64,000 nucleotides of DNA from Paraburkholderia podalyriae (GCF_014397785.1 NZ_VZQQ01000003.1:248001-312000), one strand, 5' to 3'. Shown: positions 36,637 through 47,690, counted from the first letter of the stretch. The notes: generated by a model not told the origin, from the letters alone. Made by a program: numbers and translations.

Positions 36637-37051
36637 TGTCGTTCTGAACTGGAAGAGAAACCGCGCTGGCGCGCTGGAGACGACCGCACAGAAAGCACCG
36701 GGGCGCAACGTCTCGTGAACGGCGGCAAAGTGTGTGGCGGCGTAGATGCAGCACGCGTGCAGCACGCGCGGATTTGCCCGGGATGAGATCGCAAATGGCT
36801 GATCGGGATTGAACGGCGGCGACGGATCACGCTCGCCTGCCGGCACTAACGACCGATAGCGACAAAAGCGACGGCGAAATCGGGTCGGGCAAACAAGCTA
36901 AAGTACCTGATTAGGGGCAAAAAGACAAGACGCAACGAGCGTTCAAATGCTTCAAATCGGGCCTGCAACGGCCTGTTTTATCGCTAATTTGCGCCCTATT
37001 TCAAGATTTCTACATTTGCACGCGTGGCTTGCGCGGCTCTCCGAGCGGCGC
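36637..37051. other. Intergenic region upstream of lysC
   Basis: A 415-base gap between the ends of tilS and the lysC start, both read leftwards. It is more AT-rich around 36,880-37,010 than its surroundings and should hold the lysC promoter. I see no gene, riboswitch or clear terminator; a weak GGCC-TGCAAC-GGCC dyad lies near 36,960. Confidence 0.5.
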
Positions 37052-38527
37052 TCAGGCAATCAGCAGATCCTCGCGCCAGACGATTTTCACGCGCGCTTCG
37101 CGCTCCGGGGATGCGTCGCGAAGTGCCCCGCAATTGACGCCGATCAGCGGCACGAACAACAGTTCATTGCCGATGTACAGCAATGGTACGTCGCGCTTCC
37201 ATGCGGGAATGCCGCGCTCCTGAAACAGGTTCTTCAGCGTGCGGCCCGGTGCATTCGGCGCGCCGACGCGCAAGCGTTCGCCGCCGCGGCGTGCTCGCAC
37301 GCTTAGCGATGCTCGTTGCAGGATGCTGACGGGAACGGTGTCGAATCCTTCGTCAGCTGGCGCTTCGGGCGATGCCCCGGCAACCCCGGAAGCAGCGGCC
37401 GCATCCACCACTGCGAACACGAAGGTGCCGCGCCATTGCGGCAAGTGCCAGACCTCTTGCCCCTGCCACACGAGTTCGCTGATCTCGCGCTCGACGAGCG
37501 CGGTTTCGTCGGCGGGCTCGCTGCTGTCGCCGGCCTCCCAGTAGACGAGTCCGCGATAGCTGCGCAACGCATGGCCCGCATGATCGATGCGCAGACGATG
37601 CCCGTCCTGCCCCGCGCCGACTTCACGCAACTGCCGCAGCGCATCCGCGACACGCGCGCTCGATGCCGCGACGAAGCCGAGCGTGCGCATCCAGTAGCGC
37701 AGCAGATTCAGCGCGCGATCGTCGTCGAGTGCGAGCAGCACGTCGTGCGCGAGCGCGCGTCCTTCATCGCGCGACGCGCTCTCCATGTCGGCGCGCGCAA
37801 GCGTATCGAGCAATCGCTGCGCCGACGCCGCATGCGCGGCCGTACGCGCGAGCGCATCGCGAAAGCCGGGGAAGTGCACCGCGAGCGCCGGCATCACCCG
37901 ATGACGCAATGCATTGCGCGCATAACGCGTGTCCGCGTTCGATTCGTCGTCGATCCAGCGCAGCTTTCGCACGCTCGCGTAGTGTTCGAGCTGCGCGCGC
38001 AGCAGATGCAGGAGCGGCCGCACGCGGGTCGCAGACGCACCCGCGGGCAACAGGCCTGGCGCCATCGCTGCGAGACCAGCGAGCCCCGCGCCGCGCAGCA
38101 GTTGCAGCAGCACGGTCTCGGCCTGATCGTCCGCATGTTGCGCGAGCCAAAGCGCGCGAATGCCGTGCGTTGCGCACATCGCGTCGAGCGCGCGATAACG
38201 CGCGTCGCGCGCCGCAGCCTCGATGCTCACGCCCGGCGCGCGCGAAACCTCCACACGTCGCGCGTCGAATTCGACGCCGCGTTCGCGCGCAAATGCCTCG
38301 CAATGCGCGAGCCACGCATCGGCATGCGGACTCAAACCATGATGCACATGCAGTGCGATACAACGCGAGGCGCCCGCGACGCGCACCGCCGCATCGAGCA
38401 GCACGCTCGAATCGACGCCGCCGCTGAATGCGACCGCAATGCGCGCGCTCGGGTCCAGCCCGCGCAGCGCAGCGCCGAGCGCCTCGATCACGAGGCGCTC
38501 GGCGGATGAGTCGGCGGTGGTGGTCAC
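37052..38527 (-). CDS. tilS: tRNA(Ile)-lysidine synthase
   Basis: A 491-residue protein with the PP-loop ATP-binding motif AFSGGVDSSVLL at about 33-44, ALHVHHGLSPHADAW, and the C-terminal TilS domains (SVRARRGGERLRVGAPNAPGRTLKNLFQERGIPAWKRDVPLLYIG). It modifies C34 of tRNA-Ile(CAU) so that it reads AUA. The start is GTG, 53 bp after accA, with no obvious Shine-Dalgarno. It is probably cotranscribed with accA. Confidence 0.95.
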   Translation of the reverse strand: MTTTADSSAERLVIEALGAALRGLDPSARIAVAFSGGVDSSVLLDAAVRVAGASRCIALHVHHGLSPHADAWLAHCEAFARERGVEFDARRVEVSRAPGVSIEAAARDARYRALDAMCATHGIRALWLAQHADDQAETVLLQLLRGAGLAGLAAMAPGLLPAGASATRVRPLLHLLRAQLEHYASVRKLRWIDDESNADTRYARNALRHRVMPALAVHFPGFRDALARTAAHAASAQRLLDTLARADMESASRDEGRALAHDVLLALDDDRALNLLRYWMRTLGFVAASSARVADALRQLREVGAGQDGHRLRIDHAGHALRSYRGLVYWEAGDSSEPADETALVEREISELVWQGQEVWHLPQWRGTFVFAVVDAAAASGVAGASPEAPADEGFDTVPVSILQRASLSVRARRGGERLRVGAPNAPGRTLKNLFQERGIPAWKRDVPLLYIGNELLFVPLIGVNCGALRDASPEREARVKIVWREDLLIA

Positions 38528-38580
38528 GTCGTTAGCGCAGCAAGCGCCGGTGGACGAAAGAGACAGGCCAACGCGCGGGC

Positions 38581-39552
38581 TTATGCGCCCGGCGTCGTTT
38601 CCTTGAATTTGCCGTACGCCATCAGCCGTTCAAAACGGCGTTCGCGCAGGTCGTTGGTGCTCATACCCTGGAACTGGCGCAGCGAATCGGCGAGCGCACG
38701 GCGCAGCATCGCGGCCATGCCCTTCGGATCGCGATGCGCGCCACCGAGCGGCTCGTTGACGATCTTGTCGATCAGACCGAGCGCCTTCAGACGATGCGCG
38801 GTCAGGCCGAGCGCTTCGGCCGCTTCCGGGGCCTTCGCGGCGCTCTTCCACAGGATCGATGCACAGCCTTCCGGCGAGATCACCGAGTAGGTCGAGAACT
38901 GCAGCATCAGCACACTATCGCCCACCGCGATAGCGAGTGCGCCGCCCGAGCCGCCCTCGCCGATGATCGTCGCGATCAGCGGCGTCTTCAGCTCGGCCAT
39001 CACGTACAGATTGCGACCGATCGCTTCGGACTGGCCGCGCTCTTCCGCGCCGATGCCGGGGTACGCGCCCGGCGTGTCGATGAACGTGAAGATCGGCAGG
39101 CCGAACTTCTCGGCGACGCGCATCAGACGTTCTGCCTTGCGATAGCCTTCCGGGCGTGGCATGCCAAAGTTGCGCAGTGCGCGCTCCTTGGTGTCACGGC
39201 CCTTCTGATGACCGATCACCATGCACGCCTGGCCGTTGAACCGTGCGAGACCGCCGACGATCGACAGATCGTCCGCGAAGTTACGGTCGCCATGCAGTTC
39301 ATGGAAGTCGGTAAACAGCTCGCTTACGTAGTCGAACGTGTACGGACGCTGCGGATGACGGGCGATTTGCGAAACCTGCCACGGTGTGAGGTTCGCATAC
39401 AGATCTTTGGTGAGCTGCTGGCTCTTCTTGGACAGCCGCTCGATCTCTTCCGAAATATCGACGGCCGAGTCGTCCTGCACGAAGCGCAATTCTTCGATCT
39501 TCGCTTCGAGTTCAGCGATCGGCTGTTCGAAATCCAGAAACGTGGTCTTCAT
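38581..39552 (-). CDS. accA: Acetyl-CoA carboxylase carboxyltransferase subunit alpha
   Basis: A 323-residue protein of normal length, beginning [24 protein letters not shown] and containing [60 protein letters not shown] and [20 protein letters not shown]. It forms the carboxyltransferase with AccD in malonyl-CoA synthesis. It lies between the glycosylase gene (129-bp gap) and tilS, all leftward. Confidence 0.98.
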   Translation of the reverse strand: MKTTFLDFEQPIAELEAKIEELRFVQDDSAVDISEEIERLSKKSQQLTKDLYANLTPWQVSQIARHPQRPYTFDYVSELFTDFHELHGDRNFADDLSIVGGLARFNGQACMVIGHQKGRDTKERALRNFGMPRPEGYRKAERLMRVAEKFGLPIFTFIDTPGAYPGIGAEERGQSEAIGRNLYVMAELKTPLIATIIGEGGSGGALAIAVGDSVLMLQFSTYSVISPEGCASILWKSAAKAPEAAEALGLTAHRLKALGLIDKIVNEPLGGAHRDPKGMAAMLRRALADSLRQFQGMSTNDLRERRFERLMAYGKFKETTPGA

Positions 39553-39680
39553 TGGTTGTAATCCTTGGACTTACCGGGCAGCGCGTATTCTAACCGCGCG
39601 CGCCGATGTCAAAACCATTTCTCAACTATCGAAATCATATGCGCGATAGTCTTTGAAACGGCTTCGTTTCCTGTTCTTCT

Positions 39681-40766
39681 TCAGTAGTCGACCGGCAACG
39701 GATCAAGACTACGCCACATGTACCAGGTCGCGACGGTGCGCCACGGCTCCCAGTTCGCGGCAACCTCACGCGCTTCGCTGCGCGTGACGGGTTCGCCGCT
39801 GAAATAGTTGACGCTGATCGCGCGGATCAAGCCGAGGTCGTCGAGTGGCAGCACGTCGGGACGCGACAGGTTGAAGATCAGGAACATCTCCGCCGTCCAG
39901 CGGCCGATGCCGCGAATCTGCGTGAGTTCGGCGATCACCGCCTCGTCGTCCATCGACGTCCACTTGCCGACGTGCAACGCGCCCGACACGAAATGCTGCG
40001 CGAGATCGAGTACGTACTCGGCCTTGCGTTTGGACAAACCGCACGCGTTCAGCTTCTCGAGACCCAGTTTGATGAACTGCAGCGGCACGAGCTTCGGACA
40101 CGCAGCTTCGACCTTCGACCACACCGCCTGCGCCGACGCGACCGAAATCTGCTGGCCAACCACCGAGCGCGCGAGCGTGACGAACGGATCGCCACGACTC
40201 AGCAGATGCACGGGGCCGAACTTAGGAATCAGCTTCTTCAGAATACGATCGCGTTTGACGAGGTCCGCGCACGCCTTGTCCCAATACGCGGGACGCGTGA
40301 CTTCGGGCGCGAGGCCGCCGATTTGCACCGGCACGGCGACTTCGTTCGCGAGCGATGCGACACCGGCCGCTTCGCCGCTCGCGCTGGCCGTGCTCGCCGA
40401 GGTGACCGACACGCGCGTCTTGCGCACGACTTCGCCCGCGTTCGTGTCGCGTGCGAGTTCCTGCACGTCGTCGGCGAGTTCGGCCGGCAATGCGCCATTG
40501 GCCTTCGCACGCGACGCCGTTTTCGCGCGCTTCGCAGCCGGCGGATGCGCGGCTTCAGTGAGTGCGCCGCCCTTGCCATTGAGCGAGCGTTTGGCCGCGC
40601 TCTTCTTTGCTGCGGCAGAGCCTGCTTTCGACGACGTTTTGTCTACTGCGCCGCCGCCCGCGCGGGTCGACGCACGCGTCGACTTAGTCGCGCCAGCCGA
40701 TGCCGCGGCTGCCGCACTGGTTTGAGACGCCGCGCGTTTAGTCGGCGTCTTCGTGGCCGTTGCCAT
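39681..40766 (-). CDS. DNA-3-methyladenine glycosylase (HhH-GPD) with long Lys/Ala-rich N-terminal tail
   Basis: The C-terminal 200 of 361 residues form an HhH-GPD glycosylase: SRGDPFVTLARSVVGQQIS, the helix-hairpin-helix RGIGRWTAEMFLIFNL and the catalytic Asp in VLPLDDLGLIRAI. The family excises alkylated purines. The first about 120 residues are low-complexity, rich in Lys, Ala, Ser and Thr (KSTRASTRAGGG, KKSAAKRSLNGK), like histone-H1-type tails. The tail has normal codon use for the region and starts at ATG 40764-40766, so it is probably translated and may bind DNA non-specifically. Confidence 0.88.
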   Translation of the reverse strand: MATATKTPTKRAASQTSAAAAASAGATKSTRASTRAGGGAVDKTSSKAGSAAAKKSAAKRSLNGKGGALTEAAHPPAAKRAKTASRAKANGALPAELADDVQELARDTNAGEVVRKTRVSVTSASTASASGEAAGVASLANEVAVPVQIGGLAPEVTRPAYWDKACADLVKRDRILKKLIPKFGPVHLLSRGDPFVTLARSVVGQQISVASAQAVWSKVEAACPKLVPLQFIKLGLEKLNACGLSKRKAEYVLDLAQHFVSGALHVGKWTSMDDEAVIAELTQIRGIGRWTAEMFLIFNLSRPDVLPLDDLGLIRAISVNYFSGEPVTRSEAREVAANWEPWRTVATWYMWRSLDPLPVDY

Positions 40767-40813
40767 CCTGCCTCCTGCCTGGCGAGTCGTTCAAAGGGAA
40801 GTACGAGGTGCGC

Positions 40814-42211
40814 TCACACGCGCCGCCACTCGGTCAACCCGCCGGGTTTGTCTTCAAGGGCAACGCCGGCATCGAGCAATTCGGCCCGGATCCGGTCTGC
40901 TGCCGCATAGTCCTTTGCCTGCTTGGCGGCGATGCGCGCGGCGATCTTCGCTTCGATCGCGGCGGGCTCGAGCGCGCCTTCGGCTGCAGCACCCGCTGCC
41001 TGCTGCAGGTATGCACGCGGTTCGCGTCCGAGCAGCCCGAGCACCGCGCCAAGCGCGCGCAATTGACGGGCCAGCGCGGGGTCGCGCGTGCGGTTCACTT
41101 CGGTGGCCAGTTCGAATAGCACCGACACGGCCACCGGCGTGTTGAAGTCGTCGTTCATCGCCGCCCGGAAACGCTGCGCGTACGCTTCGTTCCAGTCGAG
41201 CGCGGCGCTATCAGGCGTAATGTCTTTCAACGCCGTGTACAAACGCGCGAGTGCATTGCGCGCGTCGTCGATATGCACGTCGCTGTAGTTCAGCGGCGAG
41301 CGGTAATGCGCGCGCACGATGAAGAAACGCACCACTTCCGCATCGTACTGCGCGAGCACTTCGCGAATCGTAAAAAAATTGTTCAACGACTTCGACATCT
41401 TCTCATTGTCGATCTGTACGTAGCCGTTGTGCATCCAATAATTGACGAATGTTTGTCCGGTCGCGGCCTCGCTTTGCGCGATCTCGTTTTCGTGGTGCGG
41501 AAACTGCAGGTCCTGGCCGCCACCATGAATGTCGAACTGTTCACCGAGCAGCGTGCAGCCCATCGCCGAGCACTCGATGTGCCAGCCGGGACGACCGCGG
41601 CCGTACTTCGAATCCCAGCCGGTGTCGGCCGGTTCCTCGGGCTTCGCCTGCTTCCACAGCACGAAGTCGAGCGGGTCCTGTTTCGCGTCGTTGGCCGCGA
41701 CGCGTTCGCCCGCGCGCAGGTCTTCGAGCGACTTGCCCGACAGCTTCCCGTAGCCTTCGAATTTGCGTACCGCGTAGTTGACGTCGCCGTCGCTTGCCTG
41801 GTAGGCGTAGCCGTTTTTCTCGAGCGTCTCGATCATGCCGAGCATCTGCGGAATGAAGTCGGTCGCGCGCGGCTCGATGTCCGGACGCTCGATGCCGAGC
41901 GCGTCCGCGTCTTCGTGCAGCGCGGCGATGAAGCGATCAGTCAGCGCCTTGATGGTTTCGCCGTTCTCGACCGCGCGCTTGATGATCTTGTCGTCGATAT
42001 CGGTAATGTTGCGCACGTAGGTCACGTTGTAGCCGAGCGTGCGCAACCAGCGCTGCACGATGTCGAACACGACCATCACCCGCGCGTGACCGACGTGACA
42101 ATAGTCGTACACGGTCATCCCGCAGACGTACATCCGCACGACACCTTCGCGCAGCGGCACGAAAGTCTGTTTGTCACGCGCGAGCGTGTTGTAGATGCGC
42201 AGAGATTCCAT
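40814..42211 (-). CDS. cysS: Cysteinyl-tRNA synthetase
   Basis: A 465-residue class I synthetase starting [17 protein letters not shown]. It has the Zn-binding [20 protein letters not shown] with HVGH as HIGH motif, [20 protein letters not shown] and the KMSKS loop in [10 protein letters not shown]. The long frame upstream of this start has no homology. It charges tRNA-Cys in the cytoplasm. Confidence 0.97.
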   Translation of the reverse strand: MESLRIYNTLARDKQTFVPLREGVVRMYVCGMTVYDYCHVGHARVMVVFDIVQRWLRTLGYNVTYVRNITDIDDKIIKRAVENGETIKALTDRFIAALHEDADALGIERPDIEPRATDFIPQMLGMIETLEKNGYAYQASDGDVNYAVRKFEGYGKLSGKSLEDLRAGERVAANDAKQDPLDFVLWKQAKPEEPADTGWDSKYGRGRPGWHIECSAMGCTLLGEQFDIHGGGQDLQFPHHENEIAQSEAATGQTFVNYWMHNGYVQIDNEKMSKSLNNFFTIREVLAQYDAEVVRFFIVRAHYRSPLNYSDVHIDDARNALARLYTALKDITPDSAALDWNEAYAQRFRAAMNDDFNTPVAVSVLFELATEVNRTRDPALARQLRALGAVLGLLGREPRAYLQQAAGAAAEGALEPAAIEAKIAARIAAKQAKDYAAADRIRAELLDAGVALEDKPGGLTEWRRV

Positions 42212-42461
42212 AGAGAACGGTGCGTGGGCCGAAAGAAGTCCGCATTGTGCTTCATGCGCGTCGCGACCCGCGAAAAGAACAGAACAACGGGTGCATCGCA
42301 TGCAGCCGAAACCGGCGCACCTCATGCGGCGATCAGGCTGCAGACGAGGCTGCGAACCGGGCGGAGACGGCCACGAGTGGCGAAAAGACAGTCGGCGGTT
42401 CGACGGAACGCGCTGACCTTTTGTTAGAATGGCTCGGAGTATAACATCCAGACCTGAGCCT

Positions 42462-43262
42462 ATGAAACACTCCAGTGGCCGCGCGCGCAGCGCTGCGACC
42501 CTCGCCACGACTGCGTTTGGCGACGTTGTCGGTAGCGTTGTTGGCCGCGCTACTTTCGAAGCGGCGCGCGCCCTCGCGTGGCGCGTCACCGTCGTTGCCG
42601 CGCTTGCCGCCATGCCGCTCGCGAGCGCGTATGCGCAGAAGGCCGCGGTGATGCCGCAAGGCCCCGCTGTGCGTGACAACACGCCGGAAATCGACGCGTC
42701 GATCGCGCAGAAAAACTGGCAAGCCGCACTGACCCAACTCGATTCCCGCGTCGCCGCGAATCCGCGCGACGCGCAGGCGAAGTTCAAACGCGCGAACGTG
42801 CTCGTGCATCTGAATCGCGACGACGAAGCGATTGCCGCGTTCACCGAACTCACTCAGCTGTATCCCGAGTTGCCCGAGCCGTACAACAACCTCGCCACGC
42901 TTTTCGCCAGACAAGGCCGCCTGACCGAAGCGCGCGCCGCACTCGAGATGGCCACCAAGGTCAATCCGAACTACGCCCTCGCGTTCGAGAACCTGGGCGA
43001 CCTCTATCTGCGTCTCGCCGATGCCGCATACCGTCGCGCGGAGAGCCTCGGCAAGCCGAGCGCGAGGACCTCGCAGCGTCTCGCGGATATCCAGAAGGTG
43101 GTGTCGCCGGCGCCCGCTGCCGCAGCCTCGCAGCCCGCCGCCGCGCCGACGAACGAGCCCGCCGCGCACCCCACGTCGAACGTCACGGACAACCCGAGCT
43201 TCCAGTTCGGCGGCCCGAATGGCTCGCTCGCGATGCCGCCGTACATGGCGCCGTCGCGCTGA
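42462..43262 (+). CDS. Exported tetratricopeptide-repeat protein
   Basis: A 266-residue protein. The N-terminus ([23 protein letters not shown]) contains a hydrophobic export segment with cleavage after AYA, although preceded by a long basic/Ala stretch. TPR units run from about 85 to 200 ([29 protein letters not shown], then [45 protein letters not shown]). The tail is Ala/Pro-rich. It starts the rightward run to lpxH and is next to the cyclophilins, which suggests an envelope role. Start uncertain: an upstream in-frame codon exists at 42429. Confidence 0.82.
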   Translation: MKHSSGRARSAATLATTAFGDVVGSVVGRATFEAARALAWRVTVVAALAAMPLASAYAQKAAVMPQGPAVRDNTPEIDASIAQKNWQAALTQLDSRVAANPRDAQAKFKRANVLVHLNRDDEAIAAFTELTQLYPELPEPYNNLATLFARQGRLTEARAALEMATKVNPNYALAFENLGDLYLRLADAAYRRAESLGKPSARTSQRLADIQKVVSPAPAAAASQPAAAPTNEPAAHPTSNVTDNPSFQFGGPNGSLAMPPYMAPSR

Positions 43263-43312
43263 GCGCCGGGCTCCTTGCCTGCCGCATTTTTTTTCCAATC
43301 CCGAGGATTTTC

Positions 43313-43906
43313 ATGAAATGGTTGATGTTGGCGCTCGGCAGCGCCGCCCTGATCGCAAACGCGCCCGCCGTTGCGCAGTCCGGTTCGCAGTCCGGCTCAC
43401 AGCCCGTTCATCCTTCGGTGCTGCTGAAGACGTCGGAGGGTGACATTCGCGTCGAGTTGTATCCTGAGAAAGCGCCAAAGACGGTCGCCAATTTCCTCGA
43501 CTACGTGAAGGCCGGCCAATATAGCGGCACGATTTTTCATCGCGTGATTCCGGGCTTCATGATCCAGGGCGGCGGCTATACGCAGAGCTTCGTCGAGAAG
43601 CCGACGCGCGCGCCGATTTCGCTCGAGAGCCACAACGGTCTGAAGAACACCGCGGGCACGATCGCGATGGCGCGCACCAGCGACCCGAATTCGGCCACCG
43701 CGCAGTTCTTCATCAACACGGTGGACAATGCCAATCTCGACTACCCGAATCCCGACGGCAACGGCTATGCGGTGTTCGGCAAGGTCACGAGCGGCATGGA
43801 CGTCGTGAAGCGCATCGAAGCCACGCCCACCACCACGCGCGGCCCGATGAGCGATGTGCCGCAGAAACCGATCGTGATCCAGTCGGCGACGGTGGTAAGC
43901 AAGTAA
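43313..43906 (+). CDS. ppiA: Periplasmic peptidyl-prolyl cis-trans isomerase (cyclophilin)
   Basis: A 197-residue cyclophilin with a signal peptide (MLALGSAALIANAPAVAQS) and the active-site region [18 protein letters not shown], then [21 protein letters not shown] and [15 protein letters not shown]. It follows GAGGA. It would assist folding in the periplasm. The next gene is its cytoplasmic counterpart. Confidence 0.94.
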   Translation: MKWLMLALGSAALIANAPAVAQSGSQSGSQPVHPSVLLKTSEGDIRVELYPEKAPKTVANFLDYVKAGQYSGTIFHRVIPGFMIQGGGYTQSFVEKPTRAPISLESHNGLKNTAGTIAMARTSDPNSATAQFFINTVDNANLDYPNPDGNGYAVFGKVTSGMDVVKRIEATPTTTRGPMSDVPQKPIVIQSATVVSK

Positions 43907-44029
43907 CAACGAACCAGCGAACCCGCGCGGCCGAAGCCCCGAGCGCAACCCACGCCCCGGCGCGGCCTGTCCTCAGCACATGACGACGCGCCGCGCCTTT
44001 TATCCACCTGTTCATCAAAGGATTCCATC

Positions 44030-44524
44030 ATGGTTGAACTGCATACGAACCACGGCGTCATCAAACTCGAACTGAACGCCGACAAGGCGCCGAAGTCGGT
44101 CGAGAACTTCCTGAACTACGTGAAGGCCGGCCACTACGACAACACGGTGTTTCACCGCGTGATCGACGGCTTCATGATCCAGGGCGGCGGCTTCGAACCC
44201 GGCATGAAGCAGAAGCCGACGGCCGAGCCGATCAACAACGAGGCGAACAACGGTCTGAAGAACGAGAACGGCTCGATCGCCATGGCGCGTACCAACGACC
44301 CGCATTCGGCGACCGCGCAATTCTTCATCAACGTGAACGACAACGACTTCCTGAACCACTCGTCGCCGACGCCGCAAGGCTGGGGCTACGCGGTGTTCGG
44401 CAAGGTGGTCGAAGGCATGGACGTGGTCGAGAAGATCAAGAAGGTCAAGACCGGCTCGAAGGGCTTCCATCAGGACGTGCCCGTCGATGACGTCGTGATC
44501 GAAAAGGCTGTCGTCGTCGGCTAA
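44030..44524 (+). CDS. ppiB: Cytoplasmic peptidyl-prolyl cis-trans isomerase B
   Basis: A 164-residue cyclophilin without signal peptide: [16 protein letters not shown], then [40 protein letters not shown] and [17 protein letters not shown]. Full length for PpiB. The tandem ppiA-ppiB pair probably arose by duplication; both keep the catalytic Arg-Phe-Gln set. Confidence 0.96.
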   Translation: MVELHTNHGVIKLELNADKAPKSVENFLNYVKAGHYDNTVFHRVIDGFMIQGGGFEPGMKQKPTAEPINNEANNGLKNENGSIAMARTNDPHSATAQFFINVNDNDFLNHSSPTPQGWGYAVFGKVVEGMDVVEKIKKVKTGSKGFHQDVPVDDVVIEKAVVVG

Positions 44525-44587
44525 ACCGTGAGTGAGTCGCGCCTCATGCGGGCGCCAACTCGTTCGAACTGAAATCAGGCACCTTCA

Positions 44588-45385
44588 ATGCTGCAAGAGA
44601 CGCCGCTGCGAAGCATCGCCGCGGGCGTGCCTGGCGAGCGCCAACGCCCGCACGCCGCGCGCCCTTTTTTCTTCATCTCCGATCTGCATCTGAGCGAGGC
44701 GATTCCGCGCACGGTCGCCGCGTTCGAGCATTTCATCCGCGTGAACGCGGAAGCGTCCGATTCGGTGTTCATCCTCGGCGACCTGTTCGAGTACTGGGTC
44801 GGCGACGACATGCTGAGCGAGCCGTTCGTCGCCCATATTGCGGCGCTGCTGCACACGCTGTCCGAGCGTGGCATCGCGCTCTATATCATGCACGGCAATC
44901 GCGACTTTCTGCTGGGCAAGCGCTTCATGAAAGCGGCCGGCGCGATCTGGCTGCCCGATCCGTTCGTGATCACCGCGTTCGGCACCCGCATTGCGCTCGC
45001 CCATGGCGATGGTCTGTGCACCGCGGATCGCGGCTATCAGCTCTTCAGGCGTTTCGCGCGCAATCGAGTTGCGCAAACCCTGTTTCTCGCTTGGCCGTTT
45101 CGCTGGCGTCGCAAGCTCGCCGAGAACATGCGCTCGAACAGCGAGCATGGTCGCACACGGCCGACGTCAATCAAGTATGACGTGACGCCGAAAGCTGTCG
45201 CCGCGCTGTTCAGGAAATCGAAGACGGCGACGCTCATTCACGGGCATACGCATCTGCCCGCGCGGCATCACGAGCCGGGCGGCACACGCTGGGTTCTGCC
45301 GGACTGGGATCTCGATCACGGCAAGCACCGTGGCGGATATCTGAAGATCGATGCCGACGGGATTCGAGCGATGCCGCTGGATTGA
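44588..45385 (+). CDS. lpxH: UDP-2,3-diacylglucosamine diphosphatase
   Basis: A 265-residue calcineurin-fold phosphoesterase with metal motifs FFISDLHLSE, FILGDLFEYWVGDD, IMHGNRDFLLGKRF, LAHGDGLCTADRGYQ and LIHGHTHLPARH. It makes lipid X in lipid A synthesis at the inner membrane face. The start ATG at 44588 gives a slightly long N-terminus (about 27 residues before the first motif). It lies 63 bp after ppiB. Confidence 0.95.
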   Translation: MLQETPLRSIAAGVPGERQRPHAARPFFFISDLHLSEAIPRTVAAFEHFIRVNAEASDSVFILGDLFEYWVGDDMLSEPFVAHIAALLHTLSERGIALYIMHGNRDFLLGKRFMKAAGAIWLPDPFVITAFGTRIALAHGDGLCTADRGYQLFRRFARNRVAQTLFLAWPFRWRRKLAENMRSNSEHGRTRPTSIKYDVTPKAVAALFRKSKTATLIHGHTHLPARHHEPGGTRWVLPDWDLDHGKHRGGYLKIDADGIRAMPLD

Positions 45386-45436
45386 CCAACTGGGTCCAGC
45401 GTGCGCTTTGCGCGACCGATGCGCCGATACCGATAC

Positions 45437-46273
45437 CTAGCGCTCCGCCGCAACCCCATCGACCTTTCCCTCGATCGCCGCCGACAGCCGCCGCAAATCG
45501 AGCAACGCGGCATCCGCGCCTTGCAGCCCTTCGAGGCTCGTGCCGAGCCGCTCGAGCGCATCGACGATTTCATCGATTCGCCGCGCCTGCGTCGCCGCGT
45601 GGTCGATCAGGCCGTGAATCGCGAGCGACACCGGATCGTCCGCATTGGGCGTAATGCCGTATGCGCAGAACGCGCTGATTTCGCTGCCGCGCTTGGCGTC
45701 ACGCGTGACATGGTTCGCCCCCGCGTTCGCACCGCTCGCGGCCGCGGCGACCGACGCCGCCGGCACGATGATCCGCGCCGGATTGCCGACCGCCGTGCCA
45801 CGCGCGGGCACCGGCTTGGTCACGACCGCGTTCGATCCGATCTTCGCGTCCGCGCCGACCGTGAAGCCACCGAGCACCTTCGCTCCCGCACCGACGATCA
45901 CACCACGCTCGAGCGTCGGATGCCGCTTCGCGCCGCGCGTCAGCGACGTGCCACCGAGCGTCACACCCTGATAGATCGTGCAGTCGTCGCCGATCTGCGC
46001 GGTCTCGCCGATCACGACGCCCATGCCGTGATCGATGAACACGCGCCGCCCTACCGTCGCGCCCGGATGGATCTCGATGCCGGTCATGAAGCGCGCCATC
46101 TGCGACACGAAACGCGCGAGCCAGCGGCGCTTCGCGAGCCAGCACGCGTGCGCGATCCGATGCAGCACGAGCGCGTGCAGCCCCGGATAACACGTGAGCA
46201 CTTCCCATGCGCTGCGGGCGGCGGGATCGCGCTCGCGGATCGTGGCGATGTCTTCGCGAAGTCTCGTGAACAT
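45437..46273 (-). CDS. cysE: Serine O-acetyltransferase
   Basis: A 278-residue hexapeptide-repeat acyltransferase: [21 protein letters not shown] start, then [36 protein letters not shown] and [18 protein letters not shown] with the catalytic His, ending GNPARII. It makes O-acetylserine for cysteine synthesis. The C-terminal extension after the left-handed helix is about 75 residues, longer than the E. coli tail. Convergent with lpxH, 51 bp apart. Confidence 0.95.
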   Translation of the reverse strand: MFTRLREDIATIRERDPAARSAWEVLTCYPGLHALVLHRIAHACWLAKRRWLARFVSQMARFMTGIEIHPGATVGRRVFIDHGMGVVIGETAQIGDDCTIYQGVTLGGTSLTRGAKRHPTLERGVIVGAGAKVLGGFTVGADAKIGSNAVVTKPVPARGTAVGNPARIIVPAASVAAAASGANAGANHVTRDAKRGSEISAFCAYGITPNADDPVSLAIHGLIDHAATQARRIDEIVDALERLGTSLEGLQGADAALLDLRRLSAAIEGKVDGVAAER

Positions 46274-46527
46274 GGCAGGGACTGTGTTGTTGGGGAAAAA
46301 AGCCATCCGCGTGAGCGGGGCCGTGCTCTGCGCTTGCGGGGCCTCCGCATTTCGCGCCAAGCCCGACCGCATCGCTGCCACTTATCATGGCGGCAGCTTT
46401 GCTTCTAACGTTTCGTGGATTGTAGGTCGATTGCGCGAAACCTGCCGGAAGCCCCCGACATCTGCAAGGTTGTCGTCGGATGAAGGCGGCGCATCGGGTG
46501 CGCCGTGCCCGACTGACGGATGGACCG

Positions 46528-47358
46528 TCAGCCGCTCCGCTTCGTCTTGAGCAGGATGTGCTTGGCGATGCCGCGCACGATATTGACTTCCTCGCGCTCG
46601 AGGCCGGAGCGCGCGAAGAGCCGCCGCAGCCGTGACATCAGCTTCTTCGGATTTGTCGGATCGAGAAACTCGAGCGCGACCAGTGCGCTCTCCAGATGCG
46701 CGAACATGCTCTCGATCTCGTCGCTGGCCGCCATCTGCGCGCGCGTACCGGCGGATTCGGCCTGCGCTGCGACGGCTCCCGCGGCGGGCGTGCCGTCGGT
46801 CGATCCATCCAAGTCGAGATACGCGGTGCGCAGTTCGTAGGCGAGCACCTGTACCGCCTGCGCGAGATTGAGCGAGCTGTAGGCCGGATTGGCCGGAATA
46901 TGCGTGATCGCGCTGCATCGCTCGACGTCCTCGTTCGACAAGCCCGTGCGCTCGTTGCCGAACACCAGCGCGATCTCGCCGTGCATCGCCTGTGTGCGGG
47001 CGGCGGCGGCCGCCGCACGCGGCGTCCATTGCGGCGGACCGTATTCGCGCAGCCGCGCGGTCAGGGCGATCGACCAGTGCACGCCAGTCATTGCATCGGC
47101 GAGCGACGGTACCACGTGCACGGAGGCGAGCACGTCGTCGGCGCCACTCGCCATCGCGATTGCTTCGGGATCGTTCTGCACGTTCTGCACACGCGGCGAC
47201 ACGAGCACGAGCCGCGAAAAGCCCATGGTTTTCAGCGCGCGCGCCGCAGCGCCGACATTGCCGGGATGGCTGGGCTCGACGAGCACGAAACGCGTCGACG
47301 TGAAGCCGCCGCGCAAATTGGCCACGGCGGGGTCGGAGGAATGGTGGGTGTGATCCAC
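46528..47358 (-). CDS. trmJ: tRNA (cytidine/uridine-2'-O-)-methyltransferase TrmJ
   Basis: A 276-residue SPOUT methyltransferase: FVLVEPSHPGNVGAAARALKTMGF, motif 2 GEIALVFGNERTGLSNEDVERC and motif 3 IPANPAYSSLNLAQAVQVLAYEL, the deep-knot signature. A helical C-terminal part follows. It modifies position 32 of tRNAs. The start codon is GTG. It is divergent from suhB. Confidence 0.93.
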   Translation of the reverse strand: MDHTHHSSDPAVANLRGGFTSTRFVLVEPSHPGNVGAAARALKTMGFSRLVLVSPRVQNVQNDPEAIAMASGADDVLASVHVVPSLADAMTGVHWSIALTARLREYGPPQWTPRAAAAAARTQAMHGEIALVFGNERTGLSNEDVERCSAITHIPANPAYSSLNLAQAVQVLAYELRTAYLDLDGSTDGTPAAGAVAAQAESAGTRAQMAASDEIESMFAHLESALVALEFLDPTNPKKLMSRLRRLFARSGLEREEVNIVRGIAKHILLKTKRSG

Positions 47359-47690
47359 GATGAAACTCGACTGGCTAGGGACTCAAGACGCGTATGGTAG
47401 CGCCAACGGGCGCCTGTGCCGAATCAGGCGTACGCGCGAGCACCTGCGCGAGGGCGCTCGGACTCGGGTAAAATACCGCTTTTCGCGTCCGGCGCCGACG
47501 GTTGCTGAAGCTTCCGTCGAACTGGCCGCACCGTTCTTATTCAATTCGTCTCCGTCGGCGGAATGCGCTCCGGTTTGATAGCCGGGCTGGCGTTCCGTGC
47601 TGTTTTTGCGTCGTTGCGGCGCCCGTCAGCGCAGGTTTCGCGCTTATTTTCCGGCCGGCAGCCGTGCTGCCCCGGCACAAGGATCAGTTT
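47359..47690. promoter_or_regulatory. Divergent trmJ / suhB promoter region
   Basis: A 332-base gap between divergently read trmJ and suhB with no convincing gene. A GGGTAAAATACC element near 47,470 is a plausible -10 region towards suhB. This leaves a long leader (about 200 nt) before the suhB start. Confidence 0.4.

Noticed and set aside
35296..36786. Long rightward frame antisense to lysC
   Set aside because: His/Arg-rich shadow typical of the antisense phase of GC-rich genes; lysC itself is unambiguous.
36637..37051. Possible lysine riboswitch upstream of lysC
   Set aside because: No recognisable riboswitch core or terminator; such riboswitches are not known for Burkholderia lysC.
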